64,000 bases of DNA from the NCBI RefSeq assembly GCF_013004065.1, contig NZ_CP053084.1:2542001-2606000 (forward strand). The letters are read 5' to 3'. The DNA is from Limnobacter sp. SAORIC-580 (GTDB lineage Bacteria; Pseudomonadota; Gammaproteobacteria; Burkholderiales; Burkholderiaceae_B). Below the pieces are notes generated by a model. The model saw nothing but the letters and a program-made list of their open reading frames with translations, was not told where the DNA came from and did not search any database. Numbering within the stretch: position 1 is the stretch's first letter; each line of letters opens with the position of its first letter. The position numbers and the translations under genes were made by a program. This document shows, in pieces, positions 8,529-17,647 of this stretch.

Positions 8529-9175
8529 TCAAAGCCAAGGCGGTCGCTGAGGCGGCTCAGCAGAGTGGCCAACTCCGCAGCTGAGCGCACCTTGAGTTTG
8601 TCAAACACATTGGCACGGTGCACTTCAACTGTGCGCATGGAAATGTCCAATTCAGAGGCGATTACCTTGTTCAGCTTGCCCTTGGCCACCAGAAACATCA
8701 CCTCTCTTTCGCGAGGCGACAGGCGGTCAATTCGCTCGGACCATTGTTTCAATACTTCCAGATTGACCAGGAACTCACCTGATTTTTGAAGTGCCTGTTT
8801 AACCCGCTCAATCAAACGTTGATCGGTGGTGGGCTTCTCATAAAAATCGAATGCACCATTTTTAACAGCTTCAACAGCAGTAGAAATATCGCCATGCCCG
8901 GTGAGAAAAATGACAGGCAAACGATCAAGGCTGTAGCCGCTGCGTTTCAACCACTCAAACACCTCAAGACCCGACATATCGGGCATGCGCAAGTCGAGTA
9001 ACAGGCAAAGCTCGGCTTCACTGCCAATGTATTCATCAAGCCTGGACTTGAAGCTTTCAAAGTTCGCAAACCCTTGCATCGGAAGATCCACGGTTTCGAA
9101 CATCCACTTCATGCCCTCACGCAAATCGTCATCATCATCGAGCAGCAACACCTGCACTTTTTTAGTTGGCTCCAA
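8507..9175 (-). CDS. dctR: FixJ/LuxR-type response regulator, DctR-like
   Basis: 222-residue two-component regulator. Residues 6-120 are a receiver domain: acidic cluster LLLDDDDD, phosphoacceptor aspartate in LLLDLRMPDMSG, threonine in FLTGHGD and lysine in YEKP. Residues 155-215 are a LuxR/GerE DNA-binding domain with LSPREREVMFLVAKG and SMRTVEVHRANVFDKL. The start is a TTG at 9175, preceded by AGGGGAG 7 bases upstream; it overlaps the end of the sensor kinase gene by 14 bases. With the kinase and the divergent dctP gene, this resembles DctS-DctR of Rhodobacter capsulatus, which activates C4-dicarboxylate uptake. That function is inferred from gene context and architecture. Confidence 0.9.
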   Translation of the reverse strand: MEPTKKVQVLLLDDDDDLREGMKWMFETVDLPMQGFANFESFKSRLDEYIGSEAELCLLLDLRMPDMSGLEVFEWLKRSGYSLDRLPVIFLTGHGDISTAVEAVKNGAFDFYEKPTTDQRLIERVKQALQKSGEFLVNLEVLKQWSERIDRLSPREREVMFLVAKGKLNKVIASELDISMRTVEVHRANVFDKLKVRSAAELATLLSRLSDRLGFDQLAGLE

Positions 9176-11153
9176 CTGACTGCTCCCCTTCCATGGATTC
9201 TTTGACTGCCATTGGCAAGTCCATTGTAAAACACGTGCCACCGGTGGGCACAGCCTCGGCTTTCAAGCGACCGCCATGAGATTCGGCTACAGAGCGGCAC
9301 AGGCTTAGCCCCAGCCCCAACCCGTCGGGTTTTGTCGACACCAAGGCCTCAAACATTTTCTCGGTATTGTTCAAGCTCAAGCCGGGGCCATCATCGCGCA
9401 CTGAAAACTCAAAGGAATTCTCCAACTGACGCGCACGTATCCACACATTGCGAATTCGTTGCGAGGCCGTGAACGCCTCGGATGCATTTTTAACCAGATT
9501 CACCAAAGCCTGCTCCACCATGATTCGATCGATGTACAACACGAAATCGGGTGTGCCAATGTCAAAGTGCAAACGCACCTGGTGAAGCATGGCGGTGGAA
9601 TTGACCATGAACTGAATGGAATCGATCAAATCGGCCACACGAACATTCTCGCGCGTGGGCTTGCGTTTGCGCACCAGGTTTTGAACTGAGCCAACCACAC
9701 GGCCAGCGCGCTGCGCCTGATCACGCAACTTTTCAAACAACTGGCCATACATTTCAAGGCTGGCACCACGCTGGCTTAAATTCATGCCCGCCTGCGCATA
9801 CGACACCATGGTTGCCAGCGGCTGGTTCAATTCATGTGCAATGTTGGAAGCCACTTCACCCACCAAGGCAAATCGAGAAGCAGCTTGCAATTTTTCGCGT
9901 TGTTCGGCAATCAGTGATTCCGAACGTTTGCGATCGGTGATGTCGATGACCGAACTCATCCAACCAGTGTGAGCACCCCGGCCGTCTTTCAGTGGTGCTT
10001 CCACAATCAGCACATCAATGAACTTGCCATTCTTGTGCTGGTAAATGGTTTCGAACCCTTCCGGTGGGGCATTGCCTGAAATGACATCAGCCACCAACCT
10101 TTTGTATTCCTCAGTGCTTTTGCTGGGCCAATAGGGCAAGGGCTGGGGAATGCCGATCAATTCTTCAGGTTTATAACCCACCATATTGCAAAATGCCGGG
10201 TTCACATAACGAATAAAACCCTGTAAGTCCCACACCCGCAAACCCACGGCCATGGAGTCTTGCATGGATTGGCGAAACAACTTTTCTTCTTCCAGGCGAG
10301 CTTCAATTTCCAGACGACGGCGGGAGTCTCGCCACAACATGATGAAACTCAGCAACAGCAACAAGAGCAAAAACGCCAATGCGCCGGTAATGCCATAGTT
10401 AAACAATCGGGGGCCTTCTTGAATGCTGTTGACCCTGAGTTGAAATTGCAGCCCGCCAAGTTCCAGTGAAGTGGTGTGCATGTACACGCCAGCGCCCGGA
10501 CTGGCTTTGACCAGGCGCGACAAAATGGCACCACTGGCGTCGAGTAGTTCAACCTGGTTGTCTTGTGCAAACCACCACGGCAACTCTTTTTCCAGCATCA
10601 GGTCAAGGTCGATCAAACCCGCGGTAACAGCCTCTCCACGCGGGGCCACACTGACGTTGGCCACGTAGTGCCGCCCTTGAAACAAAAAAGGTCCAACCAG
10701 GCCGTCCAGACGGGACTCGTAACGCTGATTGACCGGCGCTGAAATCAAATTACGAACCGCTTCCAAATCGTATTCGTCAAAATTGTTTTCCAGGTTCACG
10801 ATCGGGGTCAGTTCCGGTCCACGAAACACGGCGACCAATTCGCCAGAGCTGCGGCTCAACTGATTCAGGCTTGCAGCCAACCGTGCCGACGGATAGATGA
10901 GCGAATCGTTTGTCAGCGCTTGCAAGGAATTGATCAAGCCCCCCACCTGAAACTGAATGTTCTGGCGAGCCCACAGCGCATCAGCAATCAGTTTTGCCTG
11001 GTTTTGATCCCGTTCATCTTGCTGGGCGTAGTAAACTGCGGCCACCAGCAAAGCCATCAAAAGTGAAAATACAAGCACAGGCATGCCAAACCTCATGGCT
11101 TGGCGGCGCTTGATCTTCTTTAAATTGGGCTCATAAGGGGCGAACACTTGCAT
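9162..11153 (-). CDS. dctS: PAS-domain sensor histidine kinase, DctS-like
   Basis: 663-residue membrane sensor. One membrane helix near residues 23-43, an extracytoplasmic sensor domain of about 210 residues, a second helix near 255-275 (LAFLLLLLLLSFIMLW), a short coiled coil, a PAS domain (about 290-410: GLRVWDLQGFIRYVNPAF), then HisKA with the phosphoacceptor in IAHELNQPLATM near residue 438 and an HATPase domain with the N box NLVKNASEAF, DDGPGLS and GLGLGLSLCRS. The H-box H-E-L-N-Q-P type is that of FixL/DctB/DctS kinases. Co-transcribed with the FixJ-type regulator that follows. Ligand is probably a C4-dicarboxylate, judged from dctP next door. Confidence 0.92.
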   Translation of the reverse strand: MQVFAPYEPNLKKIKRRQAMRFGMPVLVFSLLMALLVAAVYYAQQDERDQNQAKLIADALWARQNIQFQVGGLINSLQALTNDSLIYPSARLAASLNQLSRSSGELVAVFRGPELTPIVNLENNFDEYDLEAVRNLISAPVNQRYESRLDGLVGPFLFQGRHYVANVSVAPRGEAVTAGLIDLDLMLEKELPWWFAQDNQVELLDASGAILSRLVKASPGAGVYMHTTSLELGGLQFQLRVNSIQEGPRLFNYGITGALAFLLLLLLLSFIMLWRDSRRRLEIEARLEEEKLFRQSMQDSMAVGLRVWDLQGFIRYVNPAFCNMVGYKPEELIGIPQPLPYWPSKSTEEYKRLVADVISGNAPPEGFETIYQHKNGKFIDVLIVEAPLKDGRGAHTGWMSSVIDITDRKRSESLIAEQREKLQAASRFALVGEVASNIAHELNQPLATMVSYAQAGMNLSQRGASLEMYGQLFEKLRDQAQRAGRVVGSVQNLVRKRKPTRENVRVADLIDSIQFMVNSTAMLHQVRLHFDIGTPDFVLYIDRIMVEQALVNLVKNASEAFTASQRIRNVWIRARQLENSFEFSVRDDGPGLSLNNTEKMFEALVSTKPDGLGLGLSLCRSVAESHGGRLKAEAVPTGGTCFTMDLPMAVKESMEGEQSVGAN

Positions 11154-11194
11154 GGCTGGATAGTGCCACGAAATGACGAAAAGATTTCAGAGCA

Positions 11195-11225
11195 TGTGGA
11201 AACCCACAATGGTGAGGACGGTCCT
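11195..11225. promoter_or_regulatory. Two short inverted repeats in the dctS-dctP divergent region
   Basis: The 113-bp gap between the divergent dctS and dctP starts carries TGTGG aaac CCACA (11195-11208) and AGGAC g GTCCT (11215-11225), both perfect. Position suggests operator sites for DctR or another regulator, but 5-bp arms are short and no consensus is known to me for this family here. Confidence 0.35.
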
Positions 11226-11266
11226 ACTCTGGAATTTTCAATGAATACTTACAAACTAGCCGCAAT

Positions 11267-12280
11267 ATGAAATATCTGTCAGCACTTGGAATTTTGCTTG
11301 GGCTTCACGGCGTTGCATTGGCACCCGCCAGTGCAGCACCGCCCATCCTGATCAAGTTCAGCCATGTTGTCGATGAAAACACCCCAAAGGGGATCGCTGC
11401 GCTGGAATTCAAAAAGCTGGTGGAAGAACGCACCCGTGGGCGGGTGAAAGTGGAGGTTTATCCGAACTCTTCGCTGTACAAAGACCGGGAAGAACTTGAA
11501 GCGCTTCAATTGGGAGCCGTTCAAATGCTTGCACCCTCGCTGGCCAAGTTCGGCCAACTGGGCATGCGCGATTTCGAGGTGTTCGACCTTCCCTACATTT
11601 TCCCGAATCGTCAGGTTCTAAAAACTGTCACTCAAGGTGAAATTGGCAAGCAGCTGCTGGCGCAACTTGAAGATCGCGGAATATTGGGACTGGCCTACTG
11701 GGACAATGGTTTCAAGGTGATGAGCGCCAACACACCGCTTCGACTACCCGAAGACCTGAAAGGCAAACGCATGCGAATACAGCCTTCACGGGTGCTCGAA
11801 GCCCAAATGGAGGCGCTGGGAGCCACGCCAATTCCACTGGCGTTCTCAGATGTACACACTGCACTGGAGACCGGTTTGGTCGATGGCACTGAAAATCCGC
11901 CCTCCAACCTGTACTCCAAAAAAATGCACGAAGTTCAGAAATACGTGGCGGTAACCAATCACGGTTATCTGGGCTATGCGGTAATCGTTAACCGCAAGTT
12001 CTGGAACAGCTTGCCCGCAGACATTCGCGTCACGCTTGAAAAAAGCATTGTCGACGCAACCCGCAAAAACGACGACGAAGCCGAGAAACTGAACGCGCAA
12101 GCCTTAAACAAGGTCAAGGAATCGAAAAACACCAAAGTAACCACGTTAAGCAGCGCCGAAATTGACCTGTGGCGCAAGGCGCTTGAGCCGGTACACCGTC
12201 GCATGGAAAGCCGTATCAACAAAGAATTGATCAGCAGCATACGCAAGGCCGCTGCTGAACAGGCAGCAGCCCCCAAATAA
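11267..12280 (+). CDS. dctP: TRAP-type C4-dicarboxylate transporter substrate-binding protein
   Basis: 337-residue periplasmic binding protein of the DctP family. Signal peptide cleaves near ASAAP (residue 24). Family features include FSHVVDENTPKG at the mature N-terminus, AALEFKKLVEERTRGRVKVEVYPN, the ligand-carboxylate-binding arginine region MRIQPSRVLEAQMEALGATPIPLAFSDVHTALETGLVDGTENP, and the ENPPSNLYS loop. Such proteins deliver substrate to a DctQ-DctM membrane pair, but neither gene follows here: the next gene lies on the opposite strand with no gap. It is divergent from dctS-dctR. It could serve a permease elsewhere or act as ligand-presenting partner of the sensor. Confidence 0.93.
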   Translation: MKYLSALGILLGLHGVALAPASAAPPILIKFSHVVDENTPKGIAALEFKKLVEERTRGRVKVEVYPNSSLYKDREELEALQLGAVQMLAPSLAKFGQLGMRDFEVFDLPYIFPNRQVLKTVTQGEIGKQLLAQLEDRGILGLAYWDNGFKVMSANTPLRLPEDLKGKRMRIQPSRVLEAQMEALGATPIPLAFSDVHTALETGLVDGTENPPSNLYSKKMHEVQKYVAVTNHGYLGYAVIVNRKFWNSLPADIRVTLEKSIVDATRKNDDEAEKLNAQALNKVKESKNTKVTTLSSAEIDLWRKALEPVHRRMESRINKELISSIRKAAAEQAAAPK

Positions 12281-13138
12281 TCAGGACTCGGCCCCGCCCA
12301 GCTTTTGGCGTGCAACTTCCAGAAACTGCTCGGGTTCGGGTCGAACACGGTAATTTGACGTTTGGTCTGAGTACACAATTCGCCCATGTTTGTTGATGAT
12401 CAATACTGTGGGTAACACAGTGTCTTCCCCATGCCCCATCCACTTCAGGCCAAATGGCACGCCGTTTTCATGCACCAGCTTTAACTTCTTGCTGGCCTTG
12501 AAATCAGTGTCTACAAAAAACCTCATCGGCACCTTGAATCGCTCGGCGAGTTCTTTGGTTTTGGTCTCCGGCTGCGGGCTGATGAGCGCCACTTTCACAC
12601 CCAGGCGGTCAAGGTCAATGTAACGTGCCGCCACTTCGCCAATTTGTGTCATGCACAACGGGCACCAATTGCCCCGGTAAAACATCAGCAACCATGCAGC
12701 CCCTTTGAACTGCTCGCTCGAAAAAGACTCACCATCCGGGGTATTGAGTTCAAATACGGGCAGTTTTTCACCCTCATTGAGCATCGCGTTGTTGCGCTCA
12801 CCCAGATTGGAATACCAGAAAATGTAAGCAATGCTTCCAAAAAAGATCAGATTGCCAAGAATTAAAGGCAAGGGGTCCGCCTCCATGCCCGGATCGGTCA
12901 ACACCAAGGCAATGCCGGTAAGGTTGGCAGCCATCAGCAAGTGGAGATTGCGTGATGTTCGGGCGCGCCTGCGCATGAACATCCACACAAAAAGGTAAAA
13001 ATTGGGCAAAGCCAACACAAACACCCCTATCCAGCCAGGGCCAAGCGGGCTGTGCCAACTCAGGGTAGCCACGTGCAACAGACTCAGGTTGATCAAGACT
13101 AAAAACAGGACAATGAAAACCGACTTTGCTTTGTTCAT
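12281..13138 (-). CDS. Membrane-anchored redoxin / AhpC-TSA family protein
   Basis: 285-residue protein. The N-terminal third has about three membrane helices (residues 7-27, 32-52, 60-100), and the C-terminal part (about 120-280) is a thioredoxin-fold redoxin with the active-site motif YRGNWCPLCMTQIGE, a C-x-x-C pair. This layout suggests a thiol oxidoreductase or peroxidase held to the inner membrane; which face the active site occupies is not certain from sequence. The start is the ATG at 13138; the frame stays open farther upstream but runs into the groES promoter. Convergent with dctP with zero intergenic bases. Not clearly ResA, TlpA or BCP, so no symbol. Confidence 0.85.
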   Translation of the reverse strand: MNKAKSVFIVLFLVLINLSLLHVATLSWHSPLGPGWIGVFVLALPNFYLFVWMFMRRRARTSRNLHLLMAANLTGIALVLTDPGMEADPLPLILGNLIFFGSIAYIFWYSNLGERNNAMLNEGEKLPVFELNTPDGESFSSEQFKGAAWLLMFYRGNWCPLCMTQIGEVAARYIDLDRLGVKVALISPQPETKTKELAERFKVPMRFFVDTDFKASKKLKLVHENGVPFGLKWMGHGEDTVLPTVLIINKHGRIVYSDQTSNYRVRPEPEQFLEVARQKLGGAES

Positions 13139-13225
13139 TCTGTGGGGCGTTGTATTAAATCGACCCCTAGTGTAAACAAAAGTGACTGACACCCTGCTTG
13201 CAGGCAACTTTTTTTCATCCCGCCC

Positions 13226-13255
13226 CTTGAAATACCTTCCCCCCACCCCTATTAT
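13226..13255 (+). promoter_or_regulatory. Overlapping sigma-70-like and sigma-32-like promoter of groESL
   Basis: TTGAAA (13227-13232) and TATTAT (13250-13255) are spaced by 17 bases, a good sigma-70 promoter. The same stretch reads CTTGAAA, 13 bases, CCCCTATT (13246-13253), close to the heat-shock sigma-32 pattern CTTGAAA-N13/15-CCCCATnT. The CIRCE operator abuts it. Confidence 0.8.
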
Positions 13256-13281
13256 TAGCACTCGATGACGTCGAGTGCTAA
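13255..13281 (+). promoter_or_regulatory. CIRCE operator (HrcA binding site)
   Basis: Exact match to the consensus TTAGCACTC-N9-GAGTGCTAA, with spacer gatgacgtc. It overlaps the last base of the -10 element, so HrcA bound here would block initiation of groES-groEL until heat inactivates it. Confidence 0.97.
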
Positions 13282-13343
13282 GAACGCATCCGTCAGTTTC
13301 TCTAAGCAATTCTTTTTAAAAGACAAATTTAGGAGTGGTATCC

Positions 13344-15310
<1,967 letters not shown>

Positions 15311-15355
15311 TTGCCTTTGTTACCTATTACCAGGCATTGCTTGCCTGAAAACAGA

Positions 15356-15393
15356 ACCGCTGGCTGGGTGTGAACCGGGCCAGCGGTTTTTTT
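15356..15393 (+). terminator. Rho-independent terminator of groESL
   Basis: 9-bp perfect stem ACCGCTGGC / GCCAGCGGT followed by TTTTTT. It sits between groEL and the convergent chemoreceptor gene, whose stop codon lies 2 bases beyond. Confidence 0.95.
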
Positions 15394-15394
15394 A

Positions 15395-17062
15395 TCAGCT
15401 TATCTTGAACTTCCCGCACTGCGCATTCAGCTGAGAAAACGCCTCTGTCAATTCCACCAAAGACTTTCTAATTTCACCCACGCAATTCGCGTTTTCCTCC
15501 GACATCGCCGCATACTTCTCAATCTGGGTCGACAACAAAGTCGCAGCCGAACGTTGCTCAGACAAGGAACTGGTCACTTCGGAAGCCATCACTTTCACAT
15601 CACCTGCGCGACTCCTTATCGTGCCCATCAAATCCCTAGTCTGATTCATGCGGCCCAAACTTGAGGACACCTTGCAAGCCCAACCAGTCATCTCGGTCAC
15701 TACGTTTTGAGTACCTTTTTGAATGGCCCCCACCATTTGCTCAATTTCAGAAGTTGATTGAGTAGTTCGCTCGGCCAACCGCCTTACTTCATCTGCAACC
15801 ACCGCAAATCCCCGCCCCTGCTCACCTGCACGTGCAGCCTCAATGGCGGCATTCAAGGCCAGTAAATTGGTTTGACCTGCAATTTCCTCGATCACTGAAA
15901 TGATTTGACTGATTTGGTCAGACTGGCTGCCCAATTCATGAACAGTTTGACTTAGCTGCGTGGCACCCTGTGCAGTTTTCTCGACATCCTCAGAAGTGCT
16001 CTCCACCAAACTCAAACCAGACTCTGATTCAGCGCTTGAATCCTCCGCCGCCAACTTGGTTTGCTCGGCGACATCGAACAACTGGGAAATATTTGCGGAC
16101 ATTTCCTCAATACCAGCAGCCATTTCCGCACTGGAATTGGATTGGGAGACAGCGGACTCATCGACCACGCCCAACTGTTGACGAATACTGTCCAGGCTTC
16201 GCTCAGCAGCGCGGGTCCTCTCCCGAATATCGCGTACCAAATCAAGCAACGCCAATCGCATGGTCTCGAACACGGCCGTCACGCTGCCAGGCTTTGACTG
16301 AAGATTCGACATCTCGGCACACTGCAAATCGCCTGAAGCAATTTTGCTGGCTTGCGTGGCTAAAAAGCCAGGCTCAGCGCCCAAACTCTGCCGAACTGAA
16401 CGTGCATACACCATGAGACTTGTGCATAAAAAAGTCAGGGTCAAGGCCATGCTTGCGTACAAAGTCCAAAGCAGTCGCCCTGTTTCGGCATGAATTTCCT
16501 GTGTCAGTTTGTTGATGGCAGCGGTTTGAGTTTGCAAGCCCAACTCTTCAATCGACGAACCTGCCTTGACCACCGGGCGGTCCATGCCATTCACCGATTT
16601 ATCCAACTCACGGTATTGAAACGGAAACGCCGGATCGTATTTGGCCAAAGCCGTTGCATAGGCAGCGGATGCTGCTTTGAAATCGTTCTGCCACGCCTGA
16701 ATTGCTCTGATACGGGCGGAATCGGAGGCAACCGCCTGGTTTTTTAACAGATCGGCCGTGGTTTGCTCAAATTGTTGAACATACTTGGAGAATTCCTTTT
16801 TGTACTTGTCTGCTGCACCTTCACCCTCGCCCCGCAACAGCACATTTTTAAACGAAGAGGCCATTTTCGTAGTGTGGTGATTGGCCTGGGCAATCAAGCG
16901 GCTCACCTCGTTCTCCTGAACAATTTTTGCGGTGCCCACTGTTTCCAGTTCGGTCAGGCGATTCATTTGAATAGTGACCCAAAACAGCGATGCGGCAACA
17001 ATCAAGGCGATAACCGCACAAATGCCCAAGGCTTTTTGAGTCAGGGTAAATTGATGTTTCAT
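15395..17062 (-). CDS. Methyl-accepting chemotaxis protein
   Basis: 555-residue chemoreceptor. Membrane helices near residues 11-32 ([19 protein letters not shown]) and 198-222 ([20 protein letters not shown]) flank a periplasmic sensor of about 165 residues of the four-helix-bundle kind. A short HAMP-like linker ([14 protein letters not shown]) follows, then a long coiled-coil signalling domain whose hairpin tip [47 protein letters not shown] sequence binds CheA and CheW. The ligand cannot be told. The stop abuts the groESL terminator. A sigma-28-like site lies about 40 bases upstream of the ATG. Confidence 0.95.
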   Translation of the reverse strand: MKHQFTLTQKALGICAVIALIVAASLFWVTIQMNRLTELETVGTAKIVQENEVSRLIAQANHHTTKMASSFKNVLLRGEGEGAADKYKKEFSKYVQQFEQTTADLLKNQAVASDSARIRAIQAWQNDFKAASAAYATALAKYDPAFPFQYRELDKSVNGMDRPVVKAGSSIEELGLQTQTAAINKLTQEIHAETGRLLWTLYASMALTLTFLCTSLMVYARSVRQSLGAEPGFLATQASKIASGDLQCAEMSNLQSKPGSVTAVFETMRLALLDLVRDIRERTRAAERSLDSIRQQLGVVDESAVSQSNSSAEMAAGIEEMSANISQLFDVAEQTKLAAEDSSAESESGLSLVESTSEDVEKTAQGATQLSQTVHELGSQSDQISQIISVIEEIAGQTNLLALNAAIEAARAGEQGRGFAVVADEVRRLAERTTQSTSEIEQMVGAIQKGTQNVVTEMTGWACKVSSSLGRMNQTRDLMGTIRSRAGDVKVMASEVTSSLSEQRSAATLLSTQIEKYAAMSEENANCVGEIRKSLVELTEAFSQLNAQCGKFKIS

Positions 17063-17101
17063 GGTGTTGTTGATGTGGTTTTGACAGCCACCAGCATGTG
17101 C

Positions 17102-17128
17102 CTATCGGCAAGTACAATCGCCCCCTGA
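17102..17128 (-). promoter_or_regulatory. Candidate sigma-28 (FliA) promoter of the chemoreceptor gene
   Basis: On the minus strand, GCCGATAG matches 7 of 8 positions of the FliA -10 element GCCGATAA. Exactly 15 bases upstream lies TCAG, only 2 of 4 to the -35 element TAAA. Predicted start of transcription is about 33 bases before the ATG, a sensible leader for a motility-class gene. Confidence 0.45.
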
Positions 17129-17189
17129 ATTGGCGACGAACCCCAACAGGTGGTTAGCCCGTTTATTCAACCCTGAGTCAAATTCTTAC

Positions 17190-17218
17190 TTGACCTTACA
17201 AGTCCACAACCCTATAAT
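17190..17218 (+). promoter_or_regulatory. Sigma-70 promoter of rpmE2
   Basis: TTGACC (17190-17195) and TATAAT (17213-17218) are separated by 17 bases, 5 of 6 and 6 of 6 to consensus. Transcription would begin near 17225, leaving a leader of about 95 bases before rpmE2. Confidence 0.85.
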
Positions 17219-17222
17219 TTGC

Positions 17223-17238
17223 GGTTACCTAATTAACC
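17223..17238 (+). promoter_or_regulatory. Inverted repeat at the rpmE2 transcription start
   Basis: GGTTA cctaat TAACC straddles the predicted +1 of the rpmE2 promoter. Its place is right for a repressor site. Zinc-responsive control by Zur is known for Zn-free L31 genes in some bacteria, but this sequence does not clearly match a Zur box, so the regulator is unknown. Confidence 0.35.
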
Positions 17239-17319
17239 AGCAAGTGATTTGGCTTTGTCGGTTGGCACTCACACCAATGAGACCAATTAACCGCCAGGTT
17301 GGCTGCAACGGAGAAACTC

Positions 17320-17571
17320 ATGAAAGAAGGCATTCACCCCAACTATCGCGAAGTGTTGTTCATGGACATGTCCAACGGCTTCAAATTCATTTGCCGCTCT
17401 ACCGCGCCTAGCCGCGAGACCGGAGAACACGAAGGCAAGGAATACCCTTTGATCAAGCTGGACGTGAGCTCTGAATCTCACCCCTTCTACACCGGCGCAC
17501 AAAACACAATCGTGGACACCGCTGGTCGCGTTGAGAAGTTCCGTCGTCGTTTCGATCGCTTCAAGAAGTAA
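17320..17571 (+). CDS. rpmE2: 50S ribosomal protein L31, type B (zinc-independent)
   Basis: 83-residue ribosomal protein of the large subunit, contacting the small subunit at the central protuberance bridge. It begins [16 protein letters not shown] and contains the type B features: only one cysteine (FICRSTA), hence none of the C-x-x-C zinc ligands of type A, and the insert around [18 protein letters not shown]. Start chosen at the ATG with a GGAG box 6 bases upstream; an earlier in-frame start would add seven residues before MKEG. Monocistronic by the look of its own promoter and a terminator directly after. Confidence 0.97.
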   Translation: MKEGIHPNYREVLFMDMSNGFKFICRSTAPSRETGEHEGKEYPLIKLDVSSESHPFYTGAQNTIVDTAGRVEKFRRRFDRFKK

Positions 17572-17592
17572 TTTTTCGCGCAAGTGATCATA

Positions 17593-17630
17593 AAAAGGCA
17601 GCTCAGGCAAACTGGCTGCCTTTTGTTTTT
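17593..17630 (+). terminator. Rho-independent terminator after rpmE2
   Basis: Stem AAAAGGCAGC / GCTGCCTTTT around a 12-base loop, followed by a T-rich run (TTTTGTTTTT). Placed 22 bases after the rpmE2 stop and 17 bases before the next start codon. Confidence 0.92.
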
Positions 17631-17647
17631 ACGGACACAATAAGAAC

